Assembly (NCBI GenBank): GCA_026545225.1
Contig: CM048854.1
Coordinates: 26,270,730 to 26,334,729, forward strand
From: Cornus controversa
Taxonomy: Eukaryota > Streptophyta > Magnoliopsida > Cornales > Cornaceae
Reading direction: 5' to 3'
Length of the DNA stretch: 64,000 nt
Below are positions 57,003 through 64,000 of this stretch, in pieces (position 1 is the stretch's first letter; each line of letters begins with the position of its first letter). The position numbers and the translations under genes were made by a program. The notes beneath the pieces were generated by a model that was given only the letters and a program-made list of their open reading frames with translations, was not told the origin of the DNA and ran no database searches.

Positions 57003-57075
57003 GCCCGTCTAGCTCAGTTGGTAGAGCGCAAGGCTCTTAACCTTGTGGTCGTGGGTTCGAGCCCCACGGTGGGCG
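57003..57075 (+). tRNA. tRNA-Lys (anticodon CTT)
   Basis: 73 nt cloverleaf. Acceptor 57003-57009 (gcccgtc) pairs with 57068-57074 (ggtgggc) using two G-T wobbles. The D arm has 'agctcagttggtagagc', the anticodon stem is caagg/ccttg, the loop ctCTTaa has CTT at 57036-57038, and the T arm is gtggg-ttcgagc-cccac. Discriminator base G. Both internal promoter boxes (tagctcagttgg and ggttcgagcc) fit. There is no intron and CCA is not encoded. A nuclear, functional-looking gene reading AAG codons. Confidence 0.95.
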
Positions 57076-58085
57076 GTTTAGATATGCTACCATATCTTGA
57101 GAGTGTGAAAGTTTTAAATATCAAATTTGGTTGGTTAACTTTTTTTAGAGTAGTTGCTTATTTTTTCCCTCTTTTTTATATAACTGAAAAACAGAAAATA
57201 ATTTAAAAGTTCATTGGACTGATAGTTTTTGAAAAATTGCTATATGAAAATTGAGAGAAAAAATTTCTCATTTTATGCAACTGTATTTTGTAAAACTCTG
57301 AAAACTATTTCTTTTCGAAGTGTCTCTTTTTTCAGGGTAATTACATCAATTAGTATAAATATTTTCTTCTTTTGTTTTCTGAGTTTTTAAAAATTATTTC
57401 CATATAGTTGAACCAAACAAGCCTATAAATTCTAAAAATTCTACTTAAAACTAACCAAACATGCATGTGCTTACGATGGAAAAGGAATTCCAAGTTTCAC
57501 ACTTTATTTTTTGAGTTAGAAAATGATACGTAATTGTTTTATGTAAATGAAGAATGATGTCATGTCTAACGAATTACAGTACATTTGTATGGAGTCTAAA
57601 AGTAATATAAACTATTTAACTTGAATCAAATCTGAATAATTAATATGAACTCGAGCTTCATCACGCTCACAAAATTATGAAGTATACATTGAACTTGTAA
57701 TATGAAATCAAATTAAACTTAAAATTTTATATTTCAAAATAGGTTCAGATTAACCCTTAATCTGTCCAACCCATTCGAGATGCCAAACAAAGTCAACCAT
57801 ACCTTATAGTATGATTTGTAGATACATCGAGTGTGGTCTTTATGAAGTGTTATTACATGGTTCAATTGCTTTTTAATATATCACCATGACCTATAACAGG
57901 CGAGTGTATCCCACGCTCCAAGAGTGCGCGTGGAGATAGCAAACACGCAGCTAGCTGAACCAGTGCAAGTTCTTCTCATTCTAGGCTCATTCCCTTGGCT
58001 TGCTTTTTACGATATCTTTAAGCTTACCCGCCGGCGTCGTCACCGGCCGTCAACGACCTCACACCTCGTTGACACCCACATGAGA
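57076..58085. other. NAC gene upstream region
   Basis: AT-rich to about 57890, then a GC-richer stretch with 'cgccggcgtcgtcaccggcc' at about 58029. A W-box-like TTGAC lies in cgttgacacc near 58068. No other gene is seen. This is the likely NAC promoter. Confidence 0.45.
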
Positions 58086-58093
58086 TATATAAA
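58086..58093 (+). promoter_or_regulatory. Putative TATA box of the NAC gene
   Basis: TATATAAA lies 137 bp upstream of the chosen ATG at 58230. The inferred leader ends in a GTG-triplet repeat (about 58211-58228). Confidence 0.5.
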
Positions 58094-58229
58094 CCTTTCA
58101 GATTAGCCTCTCGCGTTGAAGTTAATGATTAATTGCTCAACTGTTCAAAATATATCTTGAGAGAGCTAGCTAGCAGAGTTGGCATTATAGTTGGTTTTGG
58201 AACCAAAGAAGGTGGTGGTGGTGGTGGTT

Positions 58230-59548
58230 ATGGCATCAAGTAGTGGTGGTGTTCCACCGGGGTTCCGGTTCCACCCGACCGACGAAGAGCTTCTGCATTA
58301 CTACTTGAAGAAGAAGATTACATTTGAAAAGTTTGATATGGAGGTGATAAGAGAAGTGGATTTGAACAAGATAGAGCCATGGGACCTGCAAGGTAAGTTC
58401 AATTGCATAGTTCTGTATGTCCTTTTTGTGACAATTTTTTATATATATATATGTACATACATATATATATACACACACCATGGCAAAGGTACCTAGGCTA
58501 TAGTCTTTGTTGATATGTCCTTTTTGTGATTGAATTTGGTCTTATTTGTTATTACTTATTAGTGAAAAAAAGAAAAAGAAATACATAATTATTAATGTTT
58601 TTTAGTTTAGTCTTTTGTTGTGTCCTTTTGTCTTTGAGGAAGTGGTAATCTTGGCTCTTAGACCATGTTTGTGGTTGCTTTTGAGCAAGTTAAAAGTGCT
58701 TACAATTTGAAAATTTGCTTAATATATTGATTCTGATACAAATGTTTCATTCTTTATCCTCTGACCCAAATTATAAATAAGTAATTCTAGACTTTATTTA
58801 ATTGGAAAATTGAGTCATTCTCTTAACACTAAGAAGATCTGAGTTTGGAAAACTCTTAAAAGTTCACTTAATATATGTACAAATTCAAAAAAAACAATCT
58901 TTTCCCAACAATTGACTAAAAAAATGATACATGTTTCTTAATTCCTTTGCTTTGAAACGCAAACATGATTTAGAATATGGTTAAATTAGGATTTCTTTGC
59001 CAATTGTGTTGAAAATTAATGTCGTATGAGAGGTATTAGCATTATAATTAAGTATTTAAAATTAAATATGATGAAACGAGTGTTAATTGTAAGTAAGGCC
59101 GGGATGATTTATTGTGAATTTGACAACTCATCATAGATTAATAGAAGTGGTGTTTTTGAGACCTGTCTATGAATGTTCATCAAAATATTGTGGATAATTG
59201 TTTCTGCATCAGGCACATCAATTCTTTAAGTAGTGTTTCATTGTCTTCGTGCATGAATGTACAGAGAGATGCAGGATTGGATCGACGCCGCAGAACGAGT
59301 GGTACTTCTTCAGCCATAAGGACAGGAAGTATCCGACGGGGTCAAGGACAAATAGGGCGACGAATGCCGGGTTTTGGAAGGCAACAGGGAGAGACAAATG
59401 CATAAGAAACAGCTTCAAGAAGATTGGTATGAGGAAAACTCTTGTTTTCTACAGAGGCAGAGCTCCCCATGGCCAGAAGAGTGACTGGATCATGCATGAG
59501 TATAGGCTTGAAGATGCTGATGATCCTCAAGGGAACTCATCTAGTGTA

Positions 59549-59593
<45 letters not shown>

Positions 59594-60922
59594 CACAAAT
59601 GGAAAGTGATCAATAAGAAACAAAGATTATTCTTTAATTTCTATATGCAATACATGAAGGTGACAACACATATATGTTTCAAAGTCGTCATACTTTGGGC
59701 ATGATTTAAATGACTTTTTCTACAAATATTTTTTAATTTTATTATTAGTTATGGATAATATCCTTCATTGGAAAAGAATCTCATTAATTCTGATATTCAA
59801 TGCATAAAAAGCAATTAAAATATAAGTATAGACCCCTCCTATTGTAAAGGATATGAGCATTCTTTTTATTTTTTTATTTCTTTTTGGAAAGGTGAAAACT
59901 CACACATATTTTTTAGCCTCAACAGAGGCCAGGGGCTTGGTTGTAGGATGTGAGCCCTTTTGGTACAACACAATCATCAAATGAAGGTGCATATATATAT
60001 ATATATATATACATGGATGTTCTTATTACTATAATGCAATGCTGATTTTTGTCAATGTACTAGAGTGAATAATTATAGCAAACGTTTTTCACAATTGTAA
60101 ATTAATTACTTTGAATAAAAACCAATTTTGCATTGGCACTACAAAAATAAGAACATCTAAAATTAAGGCCTAGTCATACACTAAGGCAAGCATGCATGTC
60201 TTGCCCCCTACCACAAACTCATTCTTAACAAGCATGACGGATATATATATATATATATAAATATATATATAATGGGGTTTAACTTTTTTCTTTATGTGTT
60301 TGTATTTGTGTAGGAAGATGGTTGGGTAGTTTGCAGGGTGTTCAAGAAGAAGAACTTATTCAAAGTTGGACATGAAGGAGGAACTAGCATGGCCTCTGAT
60401 CAGCTCAACAACACATCAAGTGCCAATCAACCTCGTCTCCTCATGCACAGGGACAATCAGTATCTTCTACGTCCACAACAGGCTCATCAACAAGCCTTCG
60501 ATCTCTACAAGTCCGATCTTGGCTTAAACTATTCTCAGCTACCTGTGCCATATCCACATGCCCACAAGCCAATGGGCTATCATGACTTCTCAACTCTTCC
60601 TTCCGACTCACCGGTGATGGTGAAGCAACTCATGTCGAACCCTAGAGACTGTGAAAGTGGCAGCGAGAGCCTCCGGTACCAAGCTAATTGTGAGCAAGGA
60701 ATGGAGGTTGGAACATGTGAAGCTTCTCAAAATATGGTTGCTGCAAGAGATGAGAGTTTGAATGAATGGGGCATGCTGGATAGGCTTGTGACTTCTCATC
60801 TAGGCCATGGAGACTCATCATCAAAAGGTGTGAGGTTTGAGGATGCAAATGCATCGTCCATGCACCAGATTAATCAGCTCTCACTCCGTGGAGAGATGGA
60901 CTTTTGGGGCTATGGAAGGTAG
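58230..60922 (+). CDS. BRN1-like: NAC transcription factor, BEARSKIN/SOMBRERO clade
   Basis: Three exons: 58230-58392, 59265-59545, 60314-60922. GT-AG borders and phases agree, giving 350 residues. The NAC domain fills about residues 9-160 with all subdomains: [20 protein letters not shown] (A), [16 protein letters not shown] (B), [20 protein letters not shown] and [14 protein letters not shown] (C), [20 protein letters not shown] and [11 protein letters not shown] (D), [13 protein letters not shown] (E). The wording around [13 protein letters not shown] and [10 protein letters not shown] points to the BRN1/BRN2 branch, which controls root-cap cell maturation and release in Arabidopsis. The C terminus is Gln- and Ser-rich with a final MDFWGYGR, a likely activation region. 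Intron positions are those usual for NAC genes. An in-frame ATG at 58191 would add 13 residues with a Val run, which is unlikely. Expression is not visible from sequence. Confidence 0.93.
59549..59583. repeat. (AT)n microsatellite after the NAC exon 2 donor
   Basis: The run starts within four bases of the donor GTAAGA at 59546 and is followed by a short CA repeat. Other TA runs lie in NAC introns at about 58439-58467, 59992-60011 and 60241-60269. Confidence 0.8.
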
Positions 60923-61282
60923 TGTGTGTGTTTTCCGTGGTTTGATTTGATCGATCAACCATGTCAATGCATGGAATATTGGAGTTAGCATACATAGTGG
61001 CTGACTATATGAAAACTAAGTTTAAAGTGATTATAAATCATTAATTATTAATTTGTTGCATAGTATTTGGTTTGATTGATTTCAAATTGTTGGAGGTCAA
61101 ACTGTTTATGTCATATATCATAGTGATTGTGTGCAAATTCAGTTGAAGGCAGACAAGGATCTCCCCCCCTCTCTCTCTCTCTCACGTACACTTGTTTTCC
61201 ATGAATCAATGAATGGTATGATCAATATTTATACATCTTTTGTGCCAATTAAGGTGCATAGTCTTCCTTTGGTGTCTTGTGA
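60923..61282. other. 3' flank of the NAC gene
   Basis: Probable 3' untranslated region and intergenic DNA with a CT repeat at about 61166-61183. No other gene is seen. Confidence 0.5.
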
Positions 61283-61661
61283 TAGGGCTGCAAATCAACC
61301 AAAGTGAGTCGAGGCGAGTTCGAGTCTATTTTGGCATCAACTTGTTGCTTTGTGGGCTCAGCTTTGGGATCGTGACGAGCTTGAGAAGATAAGCTCGGAC
61401 TTGGCTCTTCATTGTTTTGAACAACTCAAGCTCGACTCCTTTAATAACCAAAATTGTTCAAGCTCGAATTGAGCTCATGTTTAAGATCACTTTGACTTGT
61501 TAATGAACCTATATGATGTTACACAAACCTATGTTCGATCATGAACACATTCACGAGCTTACGTTCATGAACCTATACAAGCCTAAGTTTTTGAACATGT
61601 TCACGAATATATAAGAGCCTATAAGAGCTTATATTCATCAGTTTACACGATCGAGCTTAAT
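61283..61661. mobile_element. Truncated hAT-type element, relative of 16522-16979
   Basis: The left end tagggctgcaaatc resembles tagggttgcaaatg of the PHD-intron element, and the inside has the same 'agctcg/cgagc' richness. No matching right end is found: the sequence stops where the LTR-like repeat 61662 begins. It was probably cut by that insertion. Confidence 0.5.
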
Positions 61662-62073
61662 TGAAATACCCCCTACAATTTCACGCATGAGGTGACCAGT
61701 TTCACACATAAAACATAAGGAATATCTACAACTGATAGCATACAAGTATAGAATATAAGGAGAAAAGAAAAAGAATTATAAATGTTGAAAGAAAAGTCCA
61801 ACGGAAATAAATAATAATGTTAAATAAACATAATACGAGTCTAAACGATACAACTTAGAAGTCCCATAACTCAAGGACCCCTTAACCAAAAATCGTAAAA
61901 GTAAATACTTTTTAAAAAGATCTAAGTTCCTACACTAAAGTTTGGTAAGGAATAGATGATTGCCACACTCTACGAACTTCACGCTCTAACCTCGAGGTGA
62001 AAATTGCATGGGACTTGAAATATCAATAAAGTGGGTTAAATTCATGAGCAAGTTCCCTCTACTACCACCCAAT
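61662..62073 (+). repeat. LTR-like dispersed repeat, copy B
   Basis: It starts TGAAATACCCCC and aligns with the reverse complement of 436-872 up to the 'agttccctctacta' block. The sequence downstream (62074-64000) may be the rest of the same element. Confidence 0.6.
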
Positions 62074-64000
62074 ATTTCTCTCTCTATCCCTCTCTTTCTC
62101 TCTCTCTTTTTCCCTTTCTTTCTCTCTTTGCCCCCTCTCTCTATCCGATCTAATTCTCTCTCTTTTTTACCCTCTCTCTCTATATCTATAAAAACAATTT
62201 AAATTAACACTTTCTCTTGACCAAAACAGTCTCCCACTTCTTCTTTCTTCCTTCTCTTCATCTTTTCTTCTTTCTCCTTTGATTTGGGAGCCTTAAGGTA
62301 GGATTTGGATGATGCCAAAGGCCAAGGATTTGTTATACTCGATGAGGACTGTGTTTTGAACTGAACAAAGTCCATTTTGGATGAAGTTAGAAAAGTTGGG
62401 ATTTCTAAGGCTTGGCAAAAGAGGCTTAAAATTTGAGGTAAGGGTATGAATTCCTTCTTAGCTAGCTTTGATTCTATAGGTCATTTATAAGTGAAATTAA
62501 ATTTTTACGTGAGTTATATATGTATGAGTTGTGTTGTCTTTGATATTTAAGTCTCCTAGCATGTTCTAAATGGAGTTTGTGTGCCATATATTTGTTAAAT
62601 GATGTATATAAGGTGCCATATGTGAGTTGATTGTATATTGAAAGTGTGAATAAGGTGTACTACGGTATTATACACTTAGGTTTTTAAGGAATTGATGCTT
62701 GCATGAATTTTTGAAGCATCTATATTTATAGTGAGTCAATTGTGTTCATTTGGAAACATATGTGAATTTTGACTCCATGGATTGAATAAATTGCATAAAA
62801 GAAGCTTTCTTGAAAATGTATAGTGATTGGTTTTTCATGAATTGGATGGATTGCATTGTGAATGCGAATTTTATGGTGATTGTTGATTTTGGAGAAAGTG
62901 AATGAGAAGCAAGAAGGGCCTAAGCCCTAGGGTGAAAGACCCAAAACTTGACCAATCAAATGTCACTACCATCGAGTTAGCAACCCGTAATACATAAGCA
63001 GAGTATGTGGTCTCTCAAAGACACTTACTATAGTTGTGATAATTGGAAATTCTCACATTTTTTATTTCAGAGGATACATGGTGTTGAGTTTAATTGTGAA
63101 TGTGATTTCATGTTAAACTGCATATATGTATTTGAGACATATAATATCATACTTGTTCCAATGTTGTGTAAGAATTACACATGAAAATATTGAATCATGC
63201 CATGTAGTCGAATAGAAATTTCATTTGCATTCATACATGGGTACCTAAGTCATTGTTGAGTTGGATGGATCATCTCTACTAGGCTTGTTGTATGCTCACC
63301 CTTCTCCCCTCCAACACTTTTATAGATAAGGCACCAGCTATGGAGGACACTTAGAAGTATTATGTTGGGAACACTGGACAATCTTTTAAGTTCTATGTAT
63401 TCATATCTATGTATGCCATGTTGGCACTTAGAGAAGATTTGTAATCAGGTTATGGAACAAGTGTATTAATACCATGAGCATATCTACTTTATTATTTTGA
63501 TTATTGTTCCAATGTATCTTCTTTCTTTTGTACGTTAAAGACGTTTTTGTATATTGGGTGGACAAACTTAACGTTTTGAATTCAATGTACACATTTTGGA
63601 CGAGTTTTGTTCCACATGATGGAATTATGATTTAAATGTTGTATATGTATTTTATAGACCATTCTATATGTGTGTTTAATCAAGGAAAATGTATATGTGC
63701 TAAGGGATGAGAATTAGGTATAATTTGATTAAGTGTGAAAAGTTAGAATTCTTTTGTCGAGAATAATTTTGATTAATCGAACTCCCAAATTCGATTAATT
63801 GAAGCATTTTAATTAATTGAACTTCCAAATACGATTAATCGTGGCCCTATAGAGATTTTAGAGCAAAAAATTAAAGAACTTGGCTCCCGACCCAGCAGGT
63901 TTCAATACTTGGTTCGATACATCAATGATTAATCATAATTTCGATTAATCTAAAGTCCATTTTCAATTAATCAAAGTTACTATTCATAGCATGTTTAAAA
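62074..64000. other. Likely retroelement DNA, no gene identified
   Basis: CT-rich low-complexity DNA at 62074-62290, then AT-rich sequence without a recognised domain. At 63740-63990 the phrase 'cgattaat' or 'gattaatcga' recurs about six times in both orientations, a pattern of repeat DNA. The window ends inside it. Confidence 0.4.

Noticed and set aside
57018-57206. Open frame overlapping the tRNA
   Set aside because: It starts within tRNA-Lys and runs into AT-rich spacer, so it is a chance frame.
58191-58229. Upstream in-frame ATG of the NAC gene
   Set aside because: It would add a Val-repeat coded by a GTG microsatellite. NAC proteins of this clade start just before the [11 protein letters not shown] motif.

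Overview
This window looks like nuclear DNA of a flowering plant, most likely a eudicot. It is very AT-rich, its genes are split by many introns, TA and CT microsatellites are common, and transposable elements fill most of the space. Four host protein genes and one tRNA gene can be supported. I found no prokaryotic or organellar operon, CRISPR array or viral genome.

Host genes in order. (1) 5833-10282 (+): an eight-exon GT31 beta-1,3-galactosyltransferase of the Golgi. (2) 14259-19567 (+): a five-exon PHD-finger protein of the MMD1/MS1-like family, closest in architecture to the Arabidopsis At1g33420 type. (3) 19934-35373 (-): a six-exon VPS9A-type Rab5 guanine nucleotide exchange factor stretched over 15.4 kb, with one GC-AG intron and an 8.3 kb intron full of retroelement debris. 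It converges on gene 2, with 366 bp between the stop codons. (4) 57003-57075 (+): tRNA-Lys(CTT). (5) 58230-60922 (+): a three-exon NAC transcription factor of the BEARSKIN/SOMBRERO root-cap clade. All exon joins were checked for reading phase by hand. The genes serve unrelated processes (cell-wall glycosylation, chromatin reading, endosomal traffic, transcription), and I see no pathway linking them.

Mobile DNA. At 35804-42155 lies a nearly complete 6,352 bp PIF/Harbinger transposon (TIRs, 3 bp TSD, transposase plus Myb/SANT gene, both lightly broken), inserted 428 bp upstream of the VPS9A start codon. At 43990-54250 lies a nested stack. An old antisense Copia pol was split by a 6.7 kb gag-only Gypsy-like LTR element (itself carrying further insertions), by a 513 bp solo LTR with a perfect 5 bp TSD, and by a probable 1.5 kb solo LTR. 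Intron 3 of VPS9A holds a decayed LINE on the minus strand (25770-30173), whose reverse transcriptase was split by a small hAT-like element. Four copies of that hAT-like family (TIR start ctaggaagcacgg, 8 bp TSDs) are spread through the window. Other non-autonomous DNA elements with recognisable TIRs or TSDs are at 3050-3471, 12061-12239, 16522-16979, 42859-43560 and 56131-56584. Repeat copies of LTR type occur at 436-872, 1234-2636, 46157-47376 and 61662-62073.

The most interesting points are the gag-only retroelement with its repeat arrays and dead protease, the readable insertion chronology of the nested stack, the near-intact Harbinger element in a promoter, the hAT-like family whose ends carry CACGTG motifs, and the GC-AG intron in VPS9A. 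I do not see a clearly undescribed biological system.
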